A program made the translations under genes and the position numbers. Below the pieces are notes generated by a model that saw nothing but the letters and a program-made list of their open reading frames with translations, was not told where the DNA came from and ran no database searches. From NCBI GenBank assembly GCA_029959085.1, contig JARWIR010000027.1, positions 7,688,001 through 7,752,000 on the forward strand: a stretch of DNA of 64,000 bases. The letters are read 5' to 3'. Below are positions 10,992 to 22,255 of this stretch, piece after piece. Source of the stretch: Nemophila menziesii (Eukaryota; Streptophyta; Magnoliopsida; Boraginales; Hydrophyllaceae). The first letter of the stretch is position 1. Each line of letters begins with the position of its first letter.

Positions 10992-13900
10992 CTAAGGTGC
11001 TTCGAGGAGGTACATAACCTCTCCGGCGTGTGGATCCACCACGCGATTAATATCTTAGCCTCCGTGATAAATCTTCAATCGATGACCGTTTACCATGAAG
11101 GTACGGTGCTCGATCGGATTGTCAATCTCAATAGCTCCATGAGGCGTGACTTTTGTTACGATATAAGGACCCGACCATTTAGACCTCAACTTACCCGGAT
11201 AATTGTTGAACTTCGAGTTATATTTAAGGACCTTTTGTCAAACTTCAAATTTCTTCACTCTAATCCGATTATGATGCCATCTCTTCGTGTTTTCTTTGTA
11301 CAATTTAGCATTCTCATAAGCATGTAATCAGAACTCATCGAGTTCATTTAATTTCATCATTCTATTCTCAGCTAAGGTAGGATCTAAATTCAATTCAGCT
11401 ATGGCCAAATATGCACCCAATTCAAGTTCAAGAGGTAAATGACAAGCCTTACCATACACCATTCGATACGGAGATGCACCAACATGAGTTTTGAAAGCAG
11501 TACGATAAGCCCATAGTGCATCATCTAATTTTAAAGACCAATATTTTCTAGTAGTACCAATAGTCTTCTCAAGGATAGATTTTACCTCTCTATTTGAAAC
11601 TTCAGCTTGACCATTAGCTTGCGGATGATAAGCAGTGGAAACGCGATGTCTAATCCCATGTTTCTCCAGAACAGTCTTCAAATATTTGTTCACAAAGTGT
11701 GAACCTCCATCACTTATAATCACTCGAGGTGTGCCATGCCTAGTGAAAATATGAGATTTCAAAAACTTAATTACCACTCGCGAATCATTTGTAGGTAAAG
11801 CTACAGCCTCTACCCATTTGGATATGTAATCAACAACTATCAAGATATATAAATTCCCATTTGATGGTACAAAAGGGCCATAAAATCGATACCCCACACA
11901 TCAAAAATCTCTACCTCAAGAATGTTATTACGCGTCATTTCACCCCTCTTGGATATATTCCCAGTAAATTGACATCTATTACACTTCTTTACATATTCAT
12001 GACAATCCTTATGTAACGTAGGCCAATAAAAACCAGATTGAAGTACCTTAGCAGCTGTGCGATCACCTTTGAAATGTCCTCCATAGGGTGAATCGTGACA
12101 ACCTGCAATAACACCATAAATCTCATTCTCAGGTGTACACCTTCTTACCATTTGATCACCACACACTTTGTAGAGGAAAGGGTCCTCCCAAAAGAACTGT
12201 CTATCACGTGTACTTAACCTATTCTTGTCTTGGGAAGTAGCTCCTTCAGGAAAAGAACCACTTACCACAAGATTTGCAATATAAGCATACCACGGTGATC
12301 CACTAAAGATAGCAAATAAGCTCTCATCTGGGAATTCTTCTCGAACTAACTCTGGACTAGTGTTTGATTCAGAACCTTCAAGACGAGACAAATGATCTGC
12401 AACTTGATTTTCACAACCTTTTCGATCTCGAATCTCTAAGTCAAACTCTTGAAGCAATAAAACCCATCTGATTAGCCTCGGCTTAGCATTTTTCTTCTCC
12501 ATAAGGTACTTTATAGCGGAGTGGTCGGTGAATACAACAATTTTCGCTCCCAGAAGATAGGAATGAAACTTGTCAAAAGCATACACTACCGCTAAAAGTT
12601 CCTTCTCAGTCACTGTATAATTAACTTGAGCACTAGTGAATGTCTTACTCGCATAATAGATAGAGAGAAATACCTTGTCCTTCCTTTGACCCAACACGGC
12701 ACCCATAGCTAAATCACTTGCATCACACATAACTTCAAAAGGAATTTTCCAATCAGGAGGTAATACAATTGGTGCAGTAATCAGCTTCTCCTTCAACTCT
12801 TGAAATGCCTTCATGCAAGCTTCATCGAAAAAGAATTTGGTGTACTTATCGAGTAAGTTACACAAAGGCTTTGAAATCTTTGAAAAATCCTTAATAAAAC
12901 GACCATAAAATCCAACATGGCCTAGTAAACTTCTTACCCCTTTTACAGAAATGGGAGGGGGAAGAGTTTTTATTACCTCAATCTTTGCGCGATCAACTTC
13001 TAACCCTGCACTTGAAACTTTGTGACCCAAAACTATTCCTTCTCGAACCATAAAAAGAAACTTTTCCCAATTCAATACCAAATCCGTTTCCTTGCATCTT
13101 ATTAACACCTTCTCCAAATTCTGTAAACACTCCTCAAAGTTATCACCGAATACGGAAAAGTCATCCATAAATACCTCGAGGAAATTATCTATCATATGCC
13201 AGAAAATAGCCATCATACATCTCTGAAAGGTAGCGGGTGCGTTACATAACCCAAAAGGCATCCTTCGATATGCAAAGGTACCAAAAGGGCATGTAAATGT
13301 GGTTTTGTGTTGATCAGCTGGATCAACATAAATTTGATTATACCCCGAATAACCATCCAAGAAACAGTAATATTCCCTACCAGCCAATTTATCTAACATC
13401 TGATCAATGAAGGGAAGAGGAAAATGGTCTTTTCTGGTCGCCTTGTTCAATTTGCGGTAATCCTTACAAACCCACCAACCAACATCTGTTCTCGTGGAGA
13501 TGGCTTCATTCTGATCATTGAGGATGGTAGTTATTCCTCCTTTCTTCAGTACACAATGAACCGGACTAACCCACTCACTACTAGCTATGGGAAAGATGAT
13601 TCCCGCGTCTAGTAGCTTAATCACTTCTTTCTTCACTACTTCCTTCATTGCTGGCATTAGTCTCCTTTGACCTTTAACAGAACGTGCACTATCATCTTCA
13701 AGAATAATTTTATGTTGACAATAGGATGGACTAATGCCTTTGATATCAGCAATGGTCCAACCTATCGCCTCTTTGTTCTCCCTTAGTACACGTAGTAGTT
13801 TATCTTCTTGGAAACCTGTTAAATTTGCTGACACAATAACAGGTAAAGTATTATTAGTACCCAAATACGCATACGTCAGGTGAGCTGGCAATGGTTTTTC

Positions 13901-14077
13901 TTCTAACTTCTGAGGAGATTCAATGGATGGTTTGTTTTTAATTACCATCTCCCCCGGTTCTCTCACAGGTTCATAGGCAGGACGCCTATATTTTGGGTTT
14001 CCAGAATTGAGAGCCGCCACTGTTTCAGCAAGCTCTTCCATCATCTCAGGTAAGTCTAACGTCAAAGCGGCCTGCAA
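10992..14077 (-). pseudogene. Athila pol of element B: RT, RNase H, integrase (nearly continuous)
   Basis: Frame 14077-11840 carries 745 codons. RT has the FMDD box near residue 303; RNase H has CDASD near 451, TEKE near 490 and TDHS near 517; then comes the HHCC zinc site of integrase. A frameshift at WGIDFM moves the DDE core into frame 11897-11328 ([19 protein letters not shown]). A stop at 11328 and further stops break the C-terminal part, which still shows WSGPYIVTKV and ends with a stop at 10994-10992. A 1-nt loss near 14080 separates it from protease. It is about as complete as pol A but with fewer breaks in RT. Confidence 0.9.
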
Positions 14078-15190
14078 GTATCATCATAATTAAAACAATC
14101 AAATACCTCTTGCGTGGCATGTTCAGCTACATCCATTCGAAAGCAATCTCCTGAAACATCTGGAAATTTCATAGCTCTGAACACATTAAACTTCACCTCC
14201 TCGTCTTGGATTCTCATGGTTAATTCTCCGTTCTCTACATCAATCAAAGTACGCCCCATGGCTAGGAATGGTCGTCCCAAAATAATGGGGACATTCCTAT
14301 CCGCGTCGTATTCAAGAATGACAAAATCAACGAGAAAAACTAAAGTACCTGCCTTAACGAGGACATCTTCGATTCGTCCCTCCGGATGAACGAGGGATCT
14401 ATCGGCCATTTGTAAGACCATAAAAGTAGGTCTCGATTCTCCTATTCTCAGCTTATCAAAGATTGATTTGGGCATAATATTAATACTTGCACCCAAATCG
14501 CATAATTCTTTACCTTGCCACTTCTTACCAATCGATATCGCAATTTTAAAACTCCCAGGGTCAAGTAACTTAGGTGGAAACTTACTTTGGTAGAGAGCGC
14601 TGCACTCTTCGGGTAAACCAATCATCTCATTATCGCAATACGACCTTTTGTTGGTTAGGGCTCTCTTCAAAAACTTTACGTATTTCGGAATATCTTTACT
14701 ATCTTCAAGTAACGGAATATTTATGTTGAGACCTCTTACCCTATTGATGAATCTCTGATATTCAGCCATATCTCCTTTTTTCTAGAACTCTCGAAGGAAA
14801 AGGCGGAGGAGGCCGGTTCTCCACAATATCTTTCTTTTTTTGAACTTCTGGAATCTTCTCAATCTCTATTACTTCAGGCTCGTTTTCTTTTTCTACCTCC
14901 TCCAATACTGGATTTTCTTTATTAATCACTTCTTTTTCTTTCATGACTGGAACTAGGGGTGGAGGAAGTTTCTTACCGCTTCTCAACGCTATGGCATTAC
15001 AATCTTTGGTTTGTTTTGGGACTTCTGTATCACTAGGAAGTCTTCCTTGTGGACGCTGATTTAATTGCTTTGACATTTGTGCAATTTGATCCTCTAACAT
15101 TTTGATGTATGCTTCAGAAGCTTGTTGTCTTGGGCTGATTGTGTGTGAAGTGCAATCAAACTTTCTACGGTTTTCTGAGGTTATTCGCAC
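14062..15190 (-). pseudogene. Athila protease and linker of element B
   Basis: There are two frames with a small overlap: 15190-14762 holds the proline- and lysine-rich linker (QQASEAYIKM to RPPPPFPSRV) and 14769-14062 the protease. The active site DLGASIN is at residue 91 of the second frame, followed by IILGRPFLAMG. A frameshift separates the linker from gag at about 15185 and another separates it from the protease at about 14765. The layout and neighbours are the same as in A. Confidence 0.87.
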
Positions 15191-16587
15191 CTTCTTGTGG
15201 TTGAAGGTAAGGCTTTTTGGTTCGTGGTTTCATTATAATTTTCTTGAGGAGGTTGTCTCTGAACATAGTTCCCTTGATTCTGTCCCCCTTGATAATTATT
15301 TTGAGGTCTTGGATTAAAGTTGTTACCTTTGGGAAGCGGCTGATACGCGTATGTAGGATTGGCTGCCCCATTAGGATTTGAATATTGAAAACTGGGATGG
15401 TTTCTGTTAGGCTGATATCCATTACCATTTGAATTAAAATTTCCTTTGTTGGAGACAAACATCACGGACTCTTGATTATTCTGAAAATTCTCCGAAACGT
15501 GATCATTCACACCACAATACTCAGATCCATACACCTCTTGTGCAGCGTTTACCTCGACTCTTTTATTCGAAAAACCTTCTTTCACGACTAACGTAAGTTG
15601 TCTCAACTGATGTTCTAATGTGGTTTGTCTCTTGTTCTCTAAGGAGTTGAACTTCAGTTCCATGTTGACATTATTAACTCCCCCTTTAACTGGTGTTCTT
15701 ACGGTATTCCACCCTACTTCATTGTCGACTGTTCTATCTAGAATAATTATTGCGTAAGCAGGTTGAACTCGTAAAAACGCACCACCACATAACAAATCTA
15801 GATCTATTCGTGAACTCCCCTCAAGACCGTTATAGAAAATTTTCAATTGCTGTTGTTCTGAAAGGTCATGATTGGGGACTCTTCGTAAAAAATTCTGAAA
15901 TCTCGACCAACTTCTACCCAAGGCTTCATCACACTCTTGTCGGAAATGTGTTAACTCGAGTTGAGCATCTAACCTCATGTTGGACGGGTAATATCTGTCG
16001 AAAAACGCAGCCTGTAACTGTTCCCAATTCGTAATCTTTCTTGGTTCTTGCGAATCATGCCAATCACTTGCTCCATCTATTAAGAAAAATCTGAATGTAG
16101 CAAAATACATTTGCTCCCTTGTTACTCCTTGCGTAATGTTTGAATCGCAGATTTGCATAAATTTTTGTACTGCGCGAAGCGGATCTTCTCCGGGCTTGCC
16201 ACGAAAATTTCCGAAATTCTGAAACTGAGCTAGCATACCTGAATCTGGACGGAATCTCGGAACATTGAAATTAGCTGGGCCAATCCCAAGAGGAGGGGCA
16301 AGGAATGGTTCTTGTGCTGGACCGGTAAGAAACCATGGGTAAGCTATTTGAACTTGAACTAGAGGATTAGGAATGACTGGAGGCACTAGTGGCTGACCAT
16401 TCGCGTTTAGCTGAACTCCTGGGTTCTCTTGGTTTTGAAGGTTAATATTATCCATTCTGTTCGCTAGTTCTTCTACTTCTCGTGATTCTTGTTCTTTCCT
16501 TCTCTTGTTAGCAAGTCTGACTAATGTTTCCGGATTATCAAGGATCAGAGGTAATGTCTCAAGATCCTTAAAAAGTCTCCTTCGCAT
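15181..16587 (-). CDS. Athila gag of element B (intact over 468 codons)
   Basis: It starts MRRRLFKDLE at 16587-16585. Residues 1-120 are low-complexity and rich in N, Q and P. The retrotransposon Gag domain runs from about 125 to 265 (MLAQFQNFGNF, KFMQICDSNITQG, FFDRYYPSNMRLD, LGRSWSRFQNFLRRVP). A degenerate zinc-knuckle area follows (EYCGVNDHVSEN, last Cys missing), then an N/G/Q-rich tail with FNSNGNGYQPNRNH. The frame ends TTRRCE because of a frameshift into the protease linker. Gag is the capsid protein of the particle. This is the only undamaged long gag frame in the window, though the element lacks a PBS. Confidence 0.88.
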   Translation of the reverse strand: MRRRLFKDLETLPLILDNPETLVRLANKRRKEQESREVEELANRMDNINLQNQENPGVQLNANGQPLVPPVIPNPLVQVQIAYPWFLTGPAQEPFLAPPLGIGPANFNVPRFRPDSGMLAQFQNFGNFRGKPGEDPLRAVQKFMQICDSNITQGVTREQMYFATFRFFLIDGASDWHDSQEPRKITNWEQLQAAFFDRYYPSNMRLDAQLELTHFRQECDEALGRSWSRFQNFLRRVPNHDLSEQQQLKIFYNGLEGSSRIDLDLLCGGAFLRVQPAYAIIILDRTVDNEVGWNTVRTPVKGGVNNVNMELKFNSLENKRQTTLEHQLRQLTLVVKEGFSNKRVEVNAAQEVYGSEYCGVNDHVSENFQNNQESVMFVSNKGNFNSNGNGYQPNRNHPSFQYSNPNGAANPTYAYQPLPKGNNFNPRPQNNYQGGQNQGNYVQRQPPQENYNETTNQKALPSTTRRCE

Positions 16588-16689
16588 ACACCAAACCTAA
16601 AAACCTGAAAAAGATGAACAAACAAAGCGTAAAACTGAAAAAATAAAAATGCAACTAACACTAAAGGATAAACACCAGGGTCAGAGAAC
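16588..16689 (-). other. Leader of B with PBS and LTR end deleted
   Basis: In A the stretch TAAACACC is followed by the PBS and about 70 bases of LTR before GAACCACAACCGC. In B the corresponding sequence jumps from TAAACACCAGGGTCAGA straight to GAACCACAACCGC. About 95 bp containing the primer site and the LTR 3' end are missing. Confidence 0.75.
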
Positions 16690-18213
16690 CACAACCGCAA
16701 GTGTACGGTTGTTCCAAGTAGTAATAGTGATAAACAGATTCGTTCTCAGGGACGGATTGGTTGACTCTAATGCTTATCAAGAAGTGTTTAATTGCACGGA
16801 AAAAAACAGGTAAATGATTATAAGATTTTTTGGTTGGTTTTCTAAAAACTAAGACAATAATTAAAAAGACTAAATTAATGCAAATATAAAGCTAGACGCA
16901 AGTAAAAATAGTTGGACGCAAGATATGAGAGGTAGTACTCGAGTAACGCTAGGATTTCACCTAAATCTAACCATTCCATGTGTTGTTTAAGGGACAAATT
17001 CGGTAATTATTGTTGGTCGGGATTCAATTATCTCGTTACCCCCGTCAGGGTGGACTAAGGAGCTCTTCTCAGGTGCTACAAAACCCGTCAGGGTAAATAT
17101 AGTCCACCGTCGAATGGTTCAAGTCTAACTACACAATTGGCCGTAAGATTAATTAAGCCTGTCAAGGTCAAATAATTTATATCCTACTTTCGTTAATTAG
17201 ATCCGTACCTAGACCCCCCGTCAAGGTGATCCAATCGCCACTAATTGGAATAGCCTAAGTACTAAATCCTAGTATTGATTAATTACTTCAATAATATTCA
17301 ATAAGTGTAAATTAAGGAAAAATAATAAATACCCAATTTGAATAAATTAAAATAATATCAAATTCAAAGACATGGAATGGAATAAATTAAGGTTCAATCC
17401 ATTACGCGTTCTCAAGTACTTAATGAAATTAGCTCATAATTGGAAAAACTAAGAAAATAAATAGAAAATAATTCATAATTGTTTTACAGAAAGGAAAATA
17501 AGAAACCTAATTAGGAAGATGATTTGGCTGCAAAGTGGAGATATAGACAATCTCCAGTTCCAAACTTCTTCTTTTCCTTGCTTCTGCTTCTTTTCTTCTT
17601 GTCTGGCTTTTGTGAATAATGAATTGTGTGAAAAATAGAAGTCAAAAGCCCTATTATACTTATAAAATCGGACTTGGACCTTAGGCTAATAATTAAATGA
17701 AATAATAAAGGTCCAAGTCCATTATCTTAGCCCAAAATCTCGTAACTGCTACACCACCTCCACTAAAACAGCTATAACCGACTTATTTCAACTCCGATTG
17801 ACCTCATTCCAGTTGCTAAAGTTTCGTAACTCAATGGGGCACGTTTTCTCGTCACAAGTGAGCGGCTAAATCTACTCTTAGGTGGCTCGAAATCAGCAAT
17901 CTTTGGAAACTTTCCAGATTTGCAGCTCTAAAATCTCAATTCTTTCGGGATTTGTCTTCATGCTTTGACTCCTTATCACGATCTTTGACTTTATTCTCTA
18001 ACTCCTCTCCTAGCTAGTATTCAAAACCTACAATCTTTTCACTAAAAATACACAATATTACGCGCAAAAGCTTAATAAATCAAAAATACTAAAATCGAAA
18101 GAGAGAAATTGGAATATTGCATATTATTACTAAAAGTCTGTTAAAATAGTCAGATTATCACCTAATTTGATGTCTCCTAAGAATATAAATATAGAACAAA
18201 AGAGGAGACATCA
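16690..18213 (-). mobile_element. LTR-1 copy, 5' LTR of element B, lacking its 3' end
   Basis: It begins TGATGTCTCCT at 18213 and runs to about 16690, where the deletion described for the leader removes the last bases. It aligns with 7310-8867 but with many differences. The terminal inverted repeat is kept: TGATGTCTCCT pairs with AGGAGACATCA about 30 bases inside. Confidence 0.8.
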
Positions 18214-19153
18214 CTCCGAAGACAGTAAACAAATTCATTATAATAGTCAATACTAAATTACCCAATTCAAAGTAAATCTTTCAATCCCATGTTCGAAAAA
18301 ATTAATCAAATAAATTGGCGATCAACCCATTAAATCGATTCTCATGTACTTAAAGTATTAGCTCATAATGGAAGCAAAAACTAAATTAAAATAAAAGGAA
18401 TTCATTGTCTCAATTTACAGAATAAAATAAAAGAACCTAACTGAGGCGTTGGAATTGACTTCTGGTGGAAGAATGAAAATTCTTCACCTTTAGCTCCTTC
18501 TTTTGCCTTCTGCTCTTGACTTTTGCTCTTGAATTTAAGCGTAGAATGAATTGTGTGTAAAATAAGAGTCTACATGTCTATTTATAAGATGCAAATCGGA
18601 CTTGGGTTATTACTAAAGAAAATAGGTCAAATATTTAAAAGCCCAAATCCAATCTTTTAATTGAAATTCTGTAACTGGTGTACAATCCTTAGTAAAACGG
18701 ATGTAACTTTCTCAAATCAATTCCAAATTAACCCATTCCAGTTGCTAAATCTTTCTAACTCAATAAGGAATAATCTCTATTTCATGACCCAAAGGCTGAA
18801 TCTATGTTTAAGTCTCTCAAAATCAGCAATTAATATCAGCTTTCCAGATTTGTAGCTTTCCTAGTCAACTCTTCGGGATATCTTTTCTCGCCTTTGACTT
18901 CTCTACTCGATCTAAGAATTTATTTTTCGATTCCTCCCCTTGTATTGGTGTTACCTATCATCCATGGACCTACAAACTTTGCACTAAAAACAAACAATTT
19001 AACGTGCAAAAGCTTTAAAATGAAATATTATAAATCCAGGGAGAGAAAATGAAATATAACGAAATAATACTAGAATTCTATTATATTAGTCAATTATTCA
19101 CCTAAAAAGATGTCTCCTAAGGACATATAATTAGAACAAAAAGGGAGTCATCA
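18214..19153 (-). mobile_element. Truncated LTR-1-like copy
   Basis: This is a second LTR right next to that of B. Its 5' end is at 19153 (TGATGACTCCC) with the matching inverted repeat at about 19110. Homology to LTR-1 runs leftward (TTAGCTCATAAT and other blocks) and stops at the B boundary, so about 600 bp of its 3' side is missing. Insertion of B into this LTR would explain it; the five bases next to B are CTCCG. Confidence 0.7.
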
Positions 19154-20613
19154 ATTGTTTACCACTGAGCTCTTCTTCTTTTCTGGTGTCTTCTCTGGGA
19201 CACTCTTCTATTCAATTACCTCTTTTATTTTTTCTTCAACTGTTTCTTCAACCACCTTAGGAATAGGGGTTGGTTCTTTTGGTTGTTCTGTTTCTTCCAT
19301 TCTAGGCGGAGGTAACTGTTTTCCACTTCTTAATTCAACCACATGACAAGCGTCATCTTGAGGATCAATAGTATCACTTAGGAGTTTCCCTTTTGGCCTG
19401 TTTTGGAGTGTACTCGCCATCTGTGAAAGAGTATGCTCGAGATTCTTAATGACCTTTGATTGAGTTTGAAATCTTTGCTCGCTGATCTTCATGTTTTCTT
19501 CAAACAGTCTCATAAGTTCTACTATACTCGGATCCAAACTTAAAGGTTTTTCTTGCGTAGATTGTTGTGTTGAATACAAAGGTGGTTCTTAATAATAATC
19601 ATCATAAGTCGGCGCTTCTTGATAGATAGGTTGTGGTTGATAATAATGTTGAGGTTAAATTTGATAATAGTTACCTTGATTTTCAACCCAACTCTGATTC
19701 TGTGGGGAATGATAATTTGTGTGACTTCCTTGAGGATGATAATAACCATTCGAGTAATGGTTTCTTTGATGAGATACGATGGAAAACGAAGTTTGATTAT
19801 GACTACAATTTTCCCATGAATGATTTCTTGCTCCACAACCAGGACATGAAGGTAAAGTGTGTACTATATTTACCTGAGCTACTGAGTTGCTTTCTAAACG
19901 TGATTGTTCTTGTAATTCTTTAAGTTGTTGGCTTAAATCTTCGATCCTTAGAGCTTCTAAGGTATCTTTTTTTTATTCTAACGACCAACTTCTTTCGGTA
20001 TCAAGAACTCTTTCCATAATCGTATGAGCTTTATCAGGATCTAATAACACAAAACTTTCATATTCTAATTTATCTTCCGTTGCCTTAGACTCGCTGTTGA
20101 GTCCTTCATAGAACATGGTTAATTGATATTCGGGCGAGAAGATGTGGAATGGACACCTCGCTTTCTTCTCATTAAAACGTAACCATGCTTCACCAAATAT
20201 TTCCCCTTCTTCTTGCATAAATTGTTCCAACTCCACCATATCTTTTAAGCGTATACTAATCGGATAGAATCTAGAAATTTGGCTTGGAGTTTATCCCAAT
20301 CTAGAATTGAATCAGGGTGTTAGTAATCATACTAATCGCTTGCACATCCGGTTAAAAAGGATTGGAACATTATGCAGTACATCTGCTCTTACGTGACACC
20401 TTGAACGACGTAGGCATCACAGATCTACATGAATTTCTAAATATAACGAACCAGATCCTGTTGTGCAACACCGCTAAATTCACCATGACTCACAAACTGC
20501 GCTATCATGCCTAGATCAGGTCAAAATTTAGTGGCTTGGATTTTGGGAGAGTGGATTCCTTTGGGTTGCACTCTGAATGGAATGGGAAGATCAAGTTTCC
20601 TCGGACTTTCCAT
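19154..20613 (-). pseudogene. Decayed Athila gag (element C)
   Basis: It starts MESPRKLDLP at 20613. Gag-domain landmarks are readable between stops: PDLGMIAQF, ICDAYVVQGVT, the frame 20239-19973 (MVELEQFMQEEGEIFGEAWL), and a zinc knuckle CPGCGARNHSWENC (C-x2-C-x4-H-x4-C) near 19830. The C-terminal frame 19579-19208 carries RSGKQLPPP, the usual end of the gag linker. It resembles gag E more than gag A/B. Protease and pol are absent: the sequence joins directly to the LTR fragment at 19153. Several stops make it non-functional. Confidence 0.75.
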
Positions 20614-20710
20614 CTCAATACCCTGAAAAAGGAAAACTAAAAACAAAAGCCTAAAACAGAACTAACTGAAATAAAAGCACTGTATAAATGCATAAGGACT
20701 AACGATGTAG

Positions 20711-20728
20711 TCCTCGGCAGCGGCACCA
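20711..20728 (-). other. Primer-binding site of element C (tRNA-Asp type, two changes)
   Basis: TGGTGCCGCTGCCGAGGA on the minus strand differs at two positions from the site of A and E. It stands 6 bases from the LTR-3 end at 20735, with gag C beginning about 100 bp further on. Confidence 0.75.
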
Positions 20729-20734
20729 AAAACA

Positions 20735-20958
20735 TGGTGTCGGCTAGGGCGTGATAAAATTAAGATAATAAAAGATGCAAATAACACCCTAACCTAAACA
20801 CGTTACTCACTGCAAGTATCACAGGTCGTATGCAAGTTTTAATGATAAATAGGATTCGTTCCTCAGAGACTACGAAAGTTAGGAAAAACTTATGCAATAT
20901 AAAGTGCAGATTAAAAAACTAGAAGAATAATACGCTAAAATTAAAAGACTTATGAATT
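20735..20958 (-). mobile_element. LTR-3 copy, 3' part (split by copia J)
   Basis: The LTR end is TAGCCGACACCA next to the PBS. The sequence matches LTR H (39946 onward), for example CGTTACTCACTGCAAGTATC against the same block with one change. It stops at the copia LTR and continues at 27372. Confidence 0.75.
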
Positions 20959-21655
20959 TTTTGTGTTTTATTTGTATAAACCAGTAAAACAATATAGAAA
21001 CTAATGAAGAGATAAAATAAAAGTAAAGGAATAAATAACTTTACTTGTCGAGACTCGACTTGGATCTGATGTCTTTAAGGCATTTAGTCCACGTATAGGT
21101 GTCTTACGTTTGCTGGCTTCAACCTCCAGGATAAAACGACAAAACTATTCAAAAGAAACTGACACACGAATTTTTAAGAATTTCAAAAAAATTAATAAAG
21201 TTGCTTCTTTCTATCTCTCTCTTATAATTTTAATGCTTGATGCTTTAAAAAAAGAATGAATAAAATGTTTGAGTTGGCCAACTATTTATAGAAGATGAAA
21301 AGGTGGTTTGGCCAAAGAGTTGTGATGTTTCATTTGAAGATACATTATATTAAAAGACATAACGTTTACTAAAGAAGACTAAAGCATGGAATGGCCCACA
21401 TGGTATTAAACTCTGCCCCAAAAGCCCACCAGCATGGGGTCAAACCCCCAGCCCAGTATATATATGTTTTAATATCTTCAAGTTCTATGACTCAATATCT
21501 CATTAAATTTCAAATGATTTTAACCAGATGAATATATTACGTTAATCTTTACAACTAGAATAAATGTATAATATTCGAATCATTTCTTTAAATTGAGTCA
21601 CCGACTATCATCGCAAGCATGATCATAACTTGGGTAAAATCTCATTTGACCAACA
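20959..21655 (-). repeat. 3' LTR of copia J
   Basis: About 697 bp, starting TGTTGGTCAAA at 21655. It aligns with 26615-27371; shared blocks include GTGTCTTACGTTTGCTGGCT. Its outer end in a T run is uncertain by a few bases. Confidence 0.8.
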
Positions 21656-21667
21656 ATCCCCACATGA
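21656..21667 (-). other. Polypurine tract of copia J
   Basis: ATGTGGGGAT immediately before the 3' LTR on the minus strand, the usual position and composition of a copia plus-strand primer. Confidence 0.65.
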
Positions 21668-22255
21668 ATGGAAATTGACTAATCACCTTAAAAAAATTAT
21701 GCAAAAGAATATTAAACACGAGCGAGAGTGAGAGAGAAGCGCGGAATAATACTACATCGAGAAAGGTAGCTTTTGGACTTGAACCTTCTCTAGTAAGAGC
21801 TATCGGATTTACTTGCAAACTAGTGAACGTGATGTCTTAATCTATTCAGCTTTTGTGTAAACCAAGATAATAGAAATTACATAGTATACTTCTAAACATT
21901 ATTTGGTTCTCACGGTTGTGTCCATTTATGGTCCTGGACAACTCCCAGTATTTCATGAATAACCGTCAGAGAATTTTTCCTTTAAAGTTCTCGAAGGGCG
22001 GCCCCACCCATGTAATTCATATAGGTGGTCTCTTGTCGAGAGTATTCTACATTACTCTATCTTATGTTATAGAAGATACAAGAACCATTACAATTTTAAC
22101 TTATCCTTCACTTTTACAAATAGCACTGTTTAATTTTGTCATAGGAATGGTTTGGAGATGTCTTCCCACAGTGCGTCGCACCAAGTTGCAGTTTCATGAT
22201 TCAGTTTTCCCTTTGAACCTAGATTGTGGGATCTCCAGTCTGCTAGGTAGGGTTC

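Larger units (their letters stand above)
1..18213 (-). mobile_element. Compound of two Athila-type Ty3/gypsy elements (A and B) sharing one LTR
   Basis: Read on the minus strand the order is LTR (18213-16690), gag, protease, RT, RNase H, integrase, palindrome spacer and aORF of B, then LTR (8867-7310), then PBS, gag, protease, RT, RNase H, integrase, spacer and aORF of A, which leaves the window at base 1. The middle LTR is both the 3' LTR of B and the 5' LTR of A. A and B gag differ at roughly a quarter of residues, so they are not a recent tandem copy of one element. The tRNA-Asp primer site and the domain order point to the Athila lineage. The left end of the compound lies outside the window. 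Confidence 0.85.
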
